A stretch of 28,682 nt of DNA from an uncultured Clostridia bacterium (GTDB lineage Bacteria > Bacillota > Clostridia > Christensenellales > UBA1242): assembly GCA_944384475.1 (NCBI GenBank), contig CALWTN010000018.1, positions 1 to 28,682 on the forward strand. Reading direction: 5' to 3'. The position numbers and the translations under genes were made by a program. Below, piece after piece: positions 1 through 7,466 of the stretch (position 1 is the first letter of the stretch; each line of letters begins with the position of its first letter). The notes beneath the pieces are model-generated. The model was not told the DNA's origin, did not search any database, and was given only the letters and a program-made list of their open reading frames with translations.

Positions 1-1164
1 AGAGAAGGAATTTTGAAAATTCATGCTAAAAACAAACCGATTGACGAAAGCGTTGATTTCAAAACTCTTGCAAGAATCACGGCAGGCTTTACAGGTGCTG
101 ATATTGAAAACATGCTCAACGAAGCGGCTATTTTAGCGGCAAGAGCAAACAGACCAACAATCATTATGACAGACATCACAGAAGGCATCAACAAAGTGCT
201 GATGGGGCCTCAAAAGAAAAGCAGGCTTGTTACAGAAAAAGACAAGAAGATAACCGCTTATCACGAATCAGGGCACGCTTTGCTTGCAAAAATGCTTAAA
301 AACTGCGATGACGTTCAAGAAGTGTCAATCATTCCACGTGGGATGGCAGGTGGCTACACTATGAGCAGACCTGAAAATGATGACAGCTTTGCAAGTTACA
401 ACAAGTTGATGGATGAAATTGCGATGAGCATGGGTGGAAGAATAGCCGAAGAATTGATCTTTAACGAGATTACAACAGGCGCTTCAAGCGACATTCAGCA
501 TGCAACAAAAATTGCTCATAAAATGGTGTTTGACTGGGGTATGAGCAAAAAACTTGGGTTTATGACCCTTTCATCACAGGAAATGATTTTTGTGGGTAGA
601 GATTATCAAACAAAGAATGATTTCTCTGAAAAATTGGCTGCTGAGGCTGATGATGAGGTTAGAGAAATTTTGACTTACAACTATGAAAGAGCAAAAAAAT
701 TGTTGAAGGACAACAAAAATTTGCTTGAAGAGATGGCTAAGTTGTTGATCGAAAGAGAAACAATTTACAAAGAAGAAGTTGACATGATTATGCAGGGAAA
801 AACCACCGAAGAAATTGTTAAGTTTATGGATAAAAAAGATAAGGCTCAAAAAGCAAAAGAAGCCAAAATCCGTGAAAAACAACAACAAGCAAAGAAGCTG
901 GAAGAATACAAAAATAAAGTTGATGAAGGCAAAAAATTGCTTGATAATGGCATAATCACCAAAGAGGAATATGAGATTATTATTAAAGAGTATCAGCAGC
1001 AGTTGGAAAAAGCAGCCAAACCTGTTAAAAAGCCTGCAACTGCAAAAAAGACAGAGCAGGATACCGCTGAAAAAACACCTAAACGTGTGAGAGCTAAGAA
1101 ACCTGAAAACAAAGATGTTTCTGAGCAAAACAAAACAAAAGATAGCAATAAAGAAGGAGAATAA
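1..1164 (+). CDS. ftsH: ATP-dependent zinc metalloprotease FtsH, C-terminal part (5' truncated by window)
   Basis: FtsH is a membrane-anchored AAA+ protease that degrades misassembled membrane proteins and some regulators. The reading frame is open from base 1, so the N-terminal membrane segments and most of the AAA domain lie upstream of the window. The visible part begins in the AAA lid (REGILKIHAKNK, then TAGFTGADIENMLNEAA). The zinc-protease motif HESGH is encoded at 262-276, and the third metal ligand lies in TTGASSDIQHAT. After the peptidase domain comes an unusual tail of about 110 residues, rich in Lys, Glu and Gln. It includes a segment, GKKLLDNGIITKEEYE, that resembles a SHOCT motif, and ends in a low-complexity basic stretch. 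Stop TAA is at 1162-1164 and the next gene starts 2 nt later. The family call is very secure; the role of the tail is unknown. Confidence 0.97.
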   Translation, partial: REGILKIHAKNKPIDESVDFKTLARITAGFTGADIENMLNEAAILAARANRPTIIMTDITEGINKVLMGPQKKSRLVTEKDKKITAYHESGHALLAKMLKNCDDVQEVSIIPRGMAGGYTMSRPENDDSFASYNKLMDEIAMSMGGRIAEELIFNEITTGASSDIQHATKIAHKMVFDWGMSKKLGFMTLSSQEMIFVGRDYQTKNDFSEKLAAEADDEVREILTYNYERAKKLLKDNKNLLEEMAKLLIERETIYKEEVDMIMQGKTTEEIVKFMDKKDKAQKAKEAKIREKQQQAKKLEEYKNKVDEGKKLLDNGIITKEEYEIIIKEYQQQLEKAAKPVKKPATAKKTEQDTAEKTPKRVRAKKPENKDVSEQNKTKDSNKEGE

Positions 1165-1166
1165 AG

Positions 1167-1814
1167 ATGCCAAAAGAAGAACTCATACTTGACCATGAAG
1201 TGGCATTAAAAAAGAAAAAGAAAAATAAAATTATTGCATTGATTATGCTTGGAATTGTCCTCATTTTGGCAGTTGCAATCATTGTTGCCGCTTGCATTAA
1301 TGTTAATTTAAAGCCTTATTTGGTGGGCAAGCCTGACAGAATTGCAATCTACAATCAAACACAACAGTATGGCGAGTTTGATACGGACGAACAAAAATAC
1401 GCAAGTTTTATGCAAAGGTTTGATGATATGTTTGAAGCTTCGTTTTTGGTTTCGTTGTTCAGTGGCAGGTTGGGAGATTACACTATCACAGGGCAAAGTG
1501 AAAACATCACGCTGAGCGACACTTTAAAAGAATTGCAAGCAGGATGCTATGTTGAGTTTAAATATGACACTCCGCAAACATTGACTTATAATGACGGCTC
1601 ACCATATTACGATATTTATAATAAAAATCAAACGCTGTCTTTCACTTCATTATACTTTGCATTGTCAGAGAGCAACTCTCTTCAAACTTTAAGCATATAT
1701 GCTGGTGTTAAGTATAGCGATGGTAACAGTGCAACAACGTATACCGTTAGGATTGCTCAAAAGGCCAACACATTTGGCATTTATGACAATTTAAGCGAAT
1801 ACAGAACATTTTAA
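1167..1814 (+). CDS. Unknown single-pass membrane protein
   Basis: The protein has 215 residues. A good Shine-Dalgarno (AAGGAGA, 1154-1160) lies inside the end of ftsH and fixes ATG 1167, so the gene is probably co-translated with ftsH. A basic Lys-rich N-terminus (about residues 15-22) precedes one hydrophobic helix (about 23-45, ending AAC). By the positive-inside rule this leaves about 165 residues outside the membrane. The outer part has no cysteine cluster, repeat or catalytic motif that I recognise. It is polar, rich in Tyr, Ser and Thr, and looks like a beta-rich extracytoplasmic domain. I do not recognise the family. The position behind ftsH could mean it is a partner of the protease, but that is only inference from gene order. 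Confidence 0.8.
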   Translation: MPKEELILDHEVALKKKKKNKIIALIMLGIVLILAVAIIVAACINVNLKPYLVGKPDRIAIYNQTQQYGEFDTDEQKYASFMQRFDDMFEASFLVSLFSGRLGDYTITGQSENITLSDTLKELQAGCYVEFKYDTPQTLTYNDGSPYYDIYNKNQTLSFTSLYFALSESNSLQTLSIYAGVKYSDGNSATTYTVRIAQKANTFGIYDNLSEYRTF

Positions 1815-1839
1815 AAAAACGCCTTGATGGCGTTTTTTT
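1813..1839 (+). terminator. Rho-independent terminator of the ftsH operon
   Basis: The stem AACGCC/GGCGTT with loop TTGAT is extended by flanking A and T runs. It starts at the stop codon of the membrane protein and ends in seven T residues. Confidence 0.9.
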
Positions 1840-1848
1840 ATGTGTGCA

Positions 1849-1954
1849 GAGGCGCAAGGCGCTCTGCCCGCAAAGCGGGCAGAGCATGCCGCTCGCTGTG
1901 ATGCGAGCGGCATCAAAAAAATGCGGGAATCCGCATTTTTTAGCCTTGCGCCTC
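1849..1954. repeat. Cloverleaf-forming intergenic element 1
   Basis: Outer arms GAGGCGCAAGGC (1849-1860) and GCCTTGCGCCTC (1943-1954) are perfect inverted repeats. They enclose three perfect 11-bp hairpins: 1861-1885 (GCTCTGCCCGC arm, loop AAA), 1886-1913 (ATGCCGCTCGC arm, loop TGTGAT) and 1916-1941 (arm AAAAATGCGG plus one more A, loop GAAT). Only about three bases between the stems are unpaired, so the fold is a compact four-way junction. The right outer arm lies inside the last codons of the minus-strand ATPase. GC content is far above the surroundings. Confidence 0.85.
1916..1941 (-). terminator. Terminator of the P-type ATPase gene (A/T-flanked hairpin)
   Basis: The hairpin ATGCGG/CCGCAT with loop GAAT has an A run on one side and a T run on the other, so it can terminate from either direction. 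It overlaps the stop codon of the minus-strand ATPase (TAA at 1942-1940) and is also the third hairpin of the cloverleaf element. Confidence 0.8.
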
Positions 1955-4327
1955 GTCTGACTTTTTCTTTTTAAATTTGAATTTGCCTTGGAAGAGATAG
2001 ACGATCAGCAGAATTAAAATTGAGCAAGCAATGATAGTAAAGAAAGTTACAATCACAATGAAACTGAAATCTGTCATGGTGAAAAATTCTGGCATTAACA
2101 GGGACGTTCCAACAAGCAACACAAACGAAAGCAGCACGGTGAGAATTTTAAGTTTTGTAAATGGTTGACAAAGCCATATTAAATTTAAAAATCCAGTGAA
2201 TGTTAAAGTTAGCGTCATCAAAGTGCTGTATTCAGTGCTTGTAAGTGCGCTGAAATGTTCAGACCCTAGGAAGATGACGACATACACGTTCAGCAGCATA
2301 AGCAGCGCTCGTGGAATTGATTTTTTCAAAACTTGAGGGATAAAATTGCCTTTGATAAGTTCGGTGTTAGGCTGGAAGGTTAAGATGAATGAAGGCAACC
2401 CGATCACAAACATTTCCAGCAAGAACATCTGCCTTGGAACGCATGGATACGGCACAACCATAATGATGGTGCTAAGGCACATGACTATGGTGAAAAGAGT
2501 TTTCATAAGATAGAGGACTGATGAATTTTGCACATTGTTTACAACCTGTCTGCCTTCTTTGACCACGCTTGGCAGGGAGGTGAAATTTGAATTTAAAAGC
2601 ACCAAGTGTGAGATATTTCTTGCCACCTCGCTTCCATCAGCCATGGCGATTGAACAATCGGCTTCTTTAAGTGCCAACGTATCGTTGACTCCATCGCCCG
2701 TCATCGCCACAACTTTGCCTTTCTTTTTTAACGTTTTAACAATCACATATTTTTGTTCTGGCGAAACTCTGCCAAAAACAGTGAAATCGGTGGCTATTTT
2801 TTCAACCTCTTCAAGAGAAACGTTTTCAAGCGAGATGAATTTGTCGTAATGTTCAACTCCAACTCGTTGTGCGATTTTGGAAACGGTTACAGGATCGTCT
2901 CCTGAAATAATTTTAATTTCAACGTCATTTTCTTTAAACCAGCGAATGGTTTCAACCGCATCATCACGAATGTGATCTTCAAGCACAAACAGAGCCAAAG
3001 TTTCTCCCACTTGTGCGCCCTTTTTTTCATCGTATGGCTTATCGCATTCGGTGAGGGCGATCACTCTAAAACCTGCTTCAAGCTTTTCTTTCATTGCTGC
3101 GCTTTGCTGAGCGGTTAGTTTTGCTTTAACGTAAGTTGGTGCACCGAGATAGTAGGTTTTGTTGTTGTCAAAGGTTGTTACAGAAAATTTTCTAGCAGAA
3201 GAAAATTCAAGTTTTTCTTTTACTTTTAATTGAGTTTTTATTCCAAAGCGTTTTATCAGTGCATTGCTGGTGGCGTTAGATGCGGTTTGAGCGCCAAGCA
3301 CATTGCTGACTATTTTGTCAACCATTTGTTTGCGGCGTTTTGATGTGTAAATAACTTCCTTAACCACCATTGTTCCGTCTGTTATCGTGCCAGTTTTGTC
3401 TAGGCACAACACGTTGCTTCGAGCCAGCATTTCTATTGAATATATATCTTTAACAAGCGTCTTCTTTCTGCCGAGTTTTACAACGCCCACCGAAAGTGAA
3501 ATTGTTATCAGCAAGAACATGCCAGCAGGGATCATACCTGTGATCGCACCAGCGGTGTTGGTTATGGCTTCGTTAATTTCGTTTGGAAGGAAAACAAATT
3601 CTTTTACAAAGGTTAAAATGCCAAGAGGAATCAACAATATTCCAATATATTTGATTAAGTTGTTTATATCTTTAAAAAGGTTGGAGGCGGGTGCTTTAAA
3701 TTCTTTTGCCTTAGCGGCGATGGTTTGGATATAATTGTCTTTGCCAACTTTTTCAACTCGAGCGTAGCACGATCCAGAAACTAAAAAGCTTCCTGAAAGC
3801 AAACTGTCGCCAGACTTTTTCTTAATAGCGTTGGATTCGCCTGTCAACAGGCTTTCATTAACCTCAACTTCGCCTTCTAAAATTATGCAGTCGGAAGGCA
3901 CTTGCTCGCCGTTTGATATCAAAATCACGTCATCCAGCACAAGTTGTTCAGCAGGCAGTTCAACTTGACTGCCATCTCGCATCACCTTAATCCTTGGCAG
4001 CGAAACAAGCGAGAGCTTTTCAACTGTGTATTTGGCTCGGCATTCTTGAATAATCGCAACTGAGGTGTTGCAGAAAATTACAAGCAAAAACAACAAATCG
4101 CTGTAAGAGCCAACACAAATAAGCGCTATTGCGATGATCAGCCAAATCAAATTGAAATAGGTGCAAATATTTTTGATAAATATAGAAAAATACGAACGTG
4201 TAGATTTTACCTTCGCATCGTTTGTCAGATTATGCTCAATTCGTTCGCCTACTTGTTGTGAGTTAAGTCCAGCTGTAATTTGCGGCTGATAACGCACTAA
4301 TTCAAAATCTAAAGCTTTTTTCTTCAT
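1940..4327 (-). CDS. Cation-translocating P-type ATPase (CtpE-like)
   Basis: The 795-residue protein is a full-length P-type pump that drives cation transport across the cytoplasmic membrane. The actuator loop has TGES near residue 162. The phosphorylation motif DKTGT is near residue 309, with Asp as the phosphate acceptor. The hinge motif GDGVND is near residue 544. Membrane helices lie at about residues 55-95, 220-285 and in a C-terminal bundle of about 600-785. The TM4 ion-site motif reads GMIPAGM, unlike the PEGLP of SERCA-type pumps or the CPC of heavy-metal pumps. No N-terminal metal-binding domain is present. Overall resemblance is to the CtpE group, some members of which are linked to calcium, but the ion cannot be read from sequence. 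ATG 4327 has no Shine-Dalgarno; a promoter ends a few bases upstream, so the mRNA may be nearly leaderless. Confidence 0.9.
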   Translation of the reverse strand: MKKKALDFELVRYQPQITAGLNSQQVGERIEHNLTNDAKVKSTRSYFSIFIKNICTYFNLIWLIIAIALICVGSYSDLLFLLVIFCNTSVAIIQECRAKYTVEKLSLVSLPRIKVMRDGSQVELPAEQLVLDDVILISNGEQVPSDCIILEGEVEVNESLLTGESNAIKKKSGDSLLSGSFLVSGSCYARVEKVGKDNYIQTIAAKAKEFKAPASNLFKDINNLIKYIGILLIPLGILTFVKEFVFLPNEINEAITNTAGAITGMIPAGMFLLITISLSVGVVKLGRKKTLVKDIYSIEMLARSNVLCLDKTGTITDGTMVVKEVIYTSKRRKQMVDKIVSNVLGAQTASNATSNALIKRFGIKTQLKVKEKLEFSSARKFSVTTFDNNKTYYLGAPTYVKAKLTAQQSAAMKEKLEAGFRVIALTECDKPYDEKKGAQVGETLALFVLEDHIRDDAVETIRWFKENDVEIKIISGDDPVTVSKIAQRVGVEHYDKFISLENVSLEEVEKIATDFTVFGRVSPEQKYVIVKTLKKKGKVVAMTGDGVNDTLALKEADCSIAMADGSEVARNISHLVLLNSNFTSLPSVVKEGRQVVNNVQNSSVLYLMKTLFTIVMCLSTIIMVVPYPCVPRQMFLLEMFVIGLPSFILTFQPNTELIKGNFIPQVLKKSIPRALLMLLNVYVVIFLGSEHFSALTSTEYSTLMTLTLTFTGFLNLIWLCQPFTKLKILTVLLSFVLLVGTSLLMPEFFTMTDFSFIVIVTFFTIIACSILILLIVYLFQGKFKFKKKKSDEAQG

Positions 4328-4335
4328 TAATTTTA

Positions 4336-4364
4336 TATTAACAAAAATAACAAATTATTGTCAA
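4336..4364 (-). promoter_or_regulatory. Promoter of the P-type ATPase gene
   Basis: On the minus strand, TTGACA (4364-4359) and TTAATA (4341-4336) are separated by 17 bp. The expected start point is about 2 nt before the ATG at 4327. It is divergent from the cca promoter. Confidence 0.7.
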
Positions 4365-4379
4365 ATGAATTGTGTTTGC

Positions 4380-4408
4380 TTGACAAATTTATAATATTTA
4401 ATTAAGAT
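4380..4408 (+). promoter_or_regulatory. Promoter of cca
   Basis: TTGACA (4380-4385) and TAAGAT (4403-4408) are separated by 17 bp. The predicted start point falls on or next to the ATG at 4415, which lacks a ribosome-binding site. Confidence 0.75.
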
Positions 4409-4414
4409 AAAAAT

Positions 4415-5626
4415 ATGAATATCACACTTCAACCAACTCCTCTCACAAAAAAACTCGCACGCCTTGTTGGCGGAGATTTTTATTTGGTGGGTGGATATGT
4501 GCGCAACAGTTTGTTGGGGAAAAAATGCGCTGACGAAGATTTGTGCAGTGCGCTTACTTTAACCATTTTAGAAAAAAAATTGGAGGGGAGCGAATTCTCT
4601 TTAAAAAGCAAAAACAAAGCGCTTGGCACTTGTAAAATTGTTTGTGGCGAAAAAAGTTTCGATTATGCCACATTTAGAAGAGAAACCTATGCAAAAGGGC
4701 ATTGCCCGCAAAGCGTTGAGTTTGTCAAAGATTTGCACGAGGATGCTTTAAGGCGTGATTTTACAATAAACAGCATTTATTACAACATAAACAAAGATGA
4801 GATCAAAGATCCGTTTGACGGTTTTTCAGATTTAAAAAACAAAAAGATTCGTGCGATTAACGAAAATGTTTTGAAGGATGATGGGCTGCGCATTTTGAGA
4901 ATGATCAGGCTTGCTGGTGAATATAACTTTTCGATAGACAAACAAACATTGCTTGCAGCAGAAAAAAATATTTCCAACATTAAAGATTTGTCAAAAACAA
5001 AAGTGGCAGAAGAATTGGCTAAACTTTTTGCAAAAACATCAAACAAGGGTGCTGTTAAAGCGATAAAGCTTTACAACAAGCTTGGCGTATGGAAGCAAAT
5101 AGATTGCGGGTTTAGTTATGTTAAGCCAAACATGATTGCAAAGTGTGAAGACAAGGCGCTTGGCTTTGCGATAGATGTTGTGGACAGCGTTCAGCCAGCA
5201 AGTGTTTCATATTTCTTATACAACATTTTATCAAACGCTGGTTTTACAAAGAAACGTTTTGCAACTTTTATCAATGTTGTGTCAGGCTACTACGATGCTT
5301 TAAATCATTTAAAAAACAAGCAATATTTCTTTAAATATTTTGATAATTTCCCTGAAATATATAAATTATTGTTAAAAAAATCAAAAATTTTAGCACAAAA
5401 ATATAATTTCTTTTACAGATACATTATTTCGCACAAACTTGTGATTAAAACAAGTGACTTAAAAATTACAGCAAAAGATTTGAAAAAACATTTTCCGTCT
5501 ATGCCAGAAAAGATGTATGACAGCGTGCTTTTGGAAGTGCTAAGTGATGTGTTTGACGGCAAATGTCAAAACGAGCAGGCGGATTTATTAAAAGACATCG
5601 GGAAAAAACATTTTCATAAATTTTAG
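4415..5626 (+). CDS. cca: CCA tRNA nucleotidyltransferase (class II CCA/poly(A) polymerase family)
   Basis: The enzyme adds or repairs the 3'-CCA end of tRNAs from CTP and ATP. The 403-residue protein has the class II head motif GGYVRNSLLGKKCADEDL, in which Asp40 and Asp42 are the metal-binding pair; most homologues have VRD where this has VRN. The downstream motifs RRDFTINSIYYN (about residue 112-123) and ILRMIRLA (about 159-166) fit the family. The C-terminal part is helical and diverged, with no HD phosphohydrolase motif that I can see. The start at ATG 4415 follows directly from a strong promoter without a Shine-Dalgarno. A poly(A) polymerase is possible from the family but less likely in this type of bacterium. 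The tRNA-Glu in this window already encodes CCA, so repair is at least one role. Confidence 0.92.
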   Translation: MNITLQPTPLTKKLARLVGGDFYLVGGYVRNSLLGKKCADEDLCSALTLTILEKKLEGSEFSLKSKNKALGTCKIVCGEKSFDYATFRRETYAKGHCPQSVEFVKDLHEDALRRDFTINSIYYNINKDEIKDPFDGFSDLKNKKIRAINENVLKDDGLRILRMIRLAGEYNFSIDKQTLLAAEKNISNIKDLSKTKVAEELAKLFAKTSNKGAVKAIKLYNKLGVWKQIDCGFSYVKPNMIAKCEDKALGFAIDVVDSVQPASVSYFLYNILSNAGFTKKRFATFINVVSGYYDALNHLKNKQYFFKYFDNFPEIYKLLLKKSKILAQKYNFFYRYIISHKLVIKTSDLKITAKDLKKHFPSMPEKMYDSVLLEVLSDVFDGKCQNEQADLLKDIGKKHFHKF

Positions 5627-5651
5627 CGCTTTTAGGAAAGCGCTTTTTTTT
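5625..5651 (+). terminator. Terminator after cca
   Basis: Stem AGCGCTTT/AAAGCGCT with a 4-nt loop (TAGG) overlaps the cca stop codon and is followed by eight T residues. Confidence 0.9.
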
Positions 5652-5681
5652 CGACATAATTTTTAAAACTTTACTCATAAT
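5651..5681 (+). promoter_or_regulatory. Possible promoter of the VanW-family gene
   Basis: A -10-like CATAAT (5676-5681) ends 6 nt before the ATG at 5688. The best -35-like hexamer is TCGACA (5651-5656) at a long 19-bp spacing. There is no ribosome-binding site, so a leaderless transcript is likely if this promoter is real. Confidence 0.5.
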
Positions 5682-5687
5682 AAGTGC

Positions 5688-7220
5688 ATGGAAAAAGAAA
5701 AAGTTAAAACCAAAAAAAATAAAAGCGGATTGTATTGGGGCTTGGGCACGGCTCTTTTTGCGGTGGCGCTCTTGCTGTTTTGTCAGTTTTATTTTGTCGA
5801 CAACCTTTCGCCTAACGATACTTTTATTAAAGGCACTTTGGTAAACGGAATTGACGTGTCGGGCATGACAAAAAATCAAGCAGAAAACGTAGTGTCCTAC
5901 TCGTTGCTTTCTTCTCGTGCTGACATTAAGCTGACTCTGATGTATGGCGGCAGGGAATGGACTTTCTCTGGCAATGATTTTGAGGTGAGCAACGAAGTTG
6001 AGCCAGCCCTAACGGAAGTGCTAAAAATTGGGCATGAGGGCAATTTTATCAAACGCTTTAAAGACGCAAATCGAATAAAAAAACAAGGTTTAAATGTCAA
6101 CGTTTCATATAAAACCGTGCTTGGAGGCATAGAAGAAAAGATTGAAAACATTGCAAAAGAGATTGAACAACCTGGGGAAGAGCCTCACGTGATTTTTGAT
6201 CCTAATGCGGAAAAGATGTTCTCACTAAGCGAGGGCAAAGACGCTTTGGTGGTTGACAGAGAAAAACTATATTCGCTGATTGACGAGGCACTGCAACAAC
6301 AAAAACAAGTGGAAATTGAAATACCAACCATAACCGTTCCTTTTGAAGTGGATGAGGAGGGGATTTTGGGCGCTATCACATTGCGTTCGACTTTCTCAAC
6401 AAATTATGCCTCCTCTTCGGATGCTCGAAAAAACAACGTTTCTAGGGCGCTTGGAGCGTTTAACGGGCAGGTTTTAATGCCAGATCAGCAAATGAGTTTT
6501 AACAACGTTACAGGTTCAAGGACTGCTGAAAATGGATATAAACAAGCAAACGTGATTTTAAACGGGGCATATGTTAAAGGCACTGGCGGCGGTGTTTGTC
6601 AAGCTTCTACAACTCTCTACAACGCATTGCTGCTTGCAGATGTGGAGGTTTTGGAAGCAAACCATCATTCTCTTCCTGCAAGCTATGTGCCGCTCTCGTT
6701 TGATGCCATGGTTTCAGAGGGTTATTCTGATTTGGTTTTTAAAAATTCATTGCAAGCACCTATTTATATCAAAACATATTCTGACAATGAAAATGTATAT
6801 GTCGAAATATATGGGCAACCTTTTGAAGAGGGCAAAAGCATAAAAACAAGGGCGGAGTTTATCAAAGTTTTGCCGCATAACGGTGATAAAATTATTCAAG
6901 ATACAAATGGCGAATATTCGTCACAGGTTATATATAAGGGCGAATATTACAGGGTGCGCTATCCACGAGAAGGCTACGAAAGCAAAGGTTATATTCAATA
7001 TTTAGAAAACGGCGAAGTTGTTGAAGAAAAAGAGATCAGGCATGATTATTATTGGCCGCAAGATGGCATCATAGTGGAGGGAACCGAAGAGCTTGGCGAA
7101 GGCATGACTTTGCCAGAAAACGATGTCAAATTTATTCCGCCTCAAAAGGTGACCACCACAACCAACGAAACAGTTCGTGCCAAGATTGAAAAAGAACGAC
7201 CAACAGCATATAATCCGTGA
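5688..7220 (+). CDS. VanW-family cell-wall protein with G5-like C-terminus
   Basis: The 510-residue protein has a Lys-rich cytoplasmic N-terminus and one membrane helix (about residues 16-37); the rest lies outside the membrane. Residues about 45-215 look like the putative peptidoglycan-binding domain that commonly precedes VanW. The VanW domain spans about 230-370 and carries the hallmark GGGVCQASTTLYNALL near residue 300, followed by NHHSLPASYVP. The C-terminal segment, with VRYPREGYESKG and an EEKEIRHDYY stretch, fits a G5 domain. VanW domains are widespread in Gram-positive bacteria outside vancomycin-resistance clusters and their reaction is not established, so this is not evidence for resistance. 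The gene has its own terminators on both sides and is probably transcribed alone. Confidence 0.9.
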   Translation: MEKEKVKTKKNKSGLYWGLGTALFAVALLLFCQFYFVDNLSPNDTFIKGTLVNGIDVSGMTKNQAENVVSYSLLSSRADIKLTLMYGGREWTFSGNDFEVSNEVEPALTEVLKIGHEGNFIKRFKDANRIKKQGLNVNVSYKTVLGGIEEKIENIAKEIEQPGEEPHVIFDPNAEKMFSLSEGKDALVVDREKLYSLIDEALQQQKQVEIEIPTITVPFEVDEEGILGAITLRSTFSTNYASSSDARKNNVSRALGAFNGQVLMPDQQMSFNNVTGSRTAENGYKQANVILNGAYVKGTGGGVCQASTTLYNALLLADVEVLEANHHSLPASYVPLSFDAMVSEGYSDLVFKNSLQAPIYIKTYSDNENVYVEIYGQPFEEGKSIKTRAEFIKVLPHNGDKIIQDTNGEYSSQVIYKGEYYRVRYPREGYESKGYIQYLENGEVVEEKEIRHDYYWPQDGIIVEGTEELGEGMTLPENDVKFIPPQKVTTTTNETVRAKIEKERPTAYNP

Positions 7221-7221
7221 G

Positions 7222-7309
7222 GGCGCTCGCATACCGACTTTGAAAAAGTCGGTTTTTTGTTTGCGCAGCAAACAAAAATTTGCGCCTTTACGGCGCAAAT
7301 GCGAGCGCC
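7222..7309. repeat. Cloverleaf-forming intergenic element 2
   Basis: Outer arms GGCGCTCGCAT (7222-7232) and ATGCGAGCGCC (7299-7309) are perfect inverted repeats. They enclose three hairpins: 7233-7253 (arm ACCGACTTT, loop GAA, then a T run), 7259-7273 (arm GTTTGC, loop GCA) and 7278-7300 (arm ATTTGCGCC, loop TTTAC; its last 2 bp compete with the outer arm). Geometry matches element 1 at 1849-1954 although the sequences differ. Confidence 0.8.
7233..7258 (+). terminator. Terminator after the VanW-family gene
   Basis: Stem ACCGACTTT/AAAGTCGGT followed by TTTTT, 12 nt after the stop codon. It is the first internal hairpin of cloverleaf element 2. Confidence 0.88.
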
Positions 7310-7368
7310 GTAAACATATTTTTGTAACTTTCATATCAAAAAAACGGTTTATTTTAAAGGGAAAAACG

Positions 7369-7404
7369 ATTTTTGTAAAAAAATATTTATTTTTTTACAA
7401 AAAT
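7369..7404. promoter_or_regulatory. Perfect 16-bp palindrome, possible operator with 0A-box-like halves
   Basis: Arms ATTTTTGTAAAAAAAT (7369-7384) and ATTTTTTTACAAAAAT (7389-7404) are perfect inverted repeats around ATTT. Each arm contains TTTGTAAAA, one base away from the Spo0A-box consensus TTTGTCRAA. The site ends 13 bp before the -35 box of the spo0A-like gene. It could instead be a simple AT-rich structural palindrome. Confidence 0.5.
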
Positions 7405-7417
7405 GCATTAAATCGCT

Positions 7418-7445
7418 TTGCTTTATTTGTAATATTTTGTATAAT
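7418..7445 (+). promoter_or_regulatory. Promoter of the spo0A-like gene
   Basis: TTGCTT (7418-7423) and TATAAT (7440-7445) are 16 bp apart, followed by a strong ribosome-binding site (AAAGGAGGAAAT). Confidence 0.75.
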
Positions 7446-7466
7446 CAAGTTGTGAAAGGAGGAAAT

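Noticed and set aside
574..1173. 199-residue minus-strand open frame opposite ftsH
   Set aside because: It is a Phe/Leu-rich shadow of the Lys/Glu-rich FtsH tail with no ribosome-binding site.
5688..7220. Vancomycin resistance from the VanW domain
   Set aside because: No vanH, vanA, vanX or vanS/vanR neighbours; VanW domains occur widely in susceptible bacteria.
7177..7455. 92-residue plus-strand open frame over the VanW-spo0A gap
   Set aside because: It runs through a terminator, the cloverleaf element and the spo0A-like promoter, and its composition is not protein-like.
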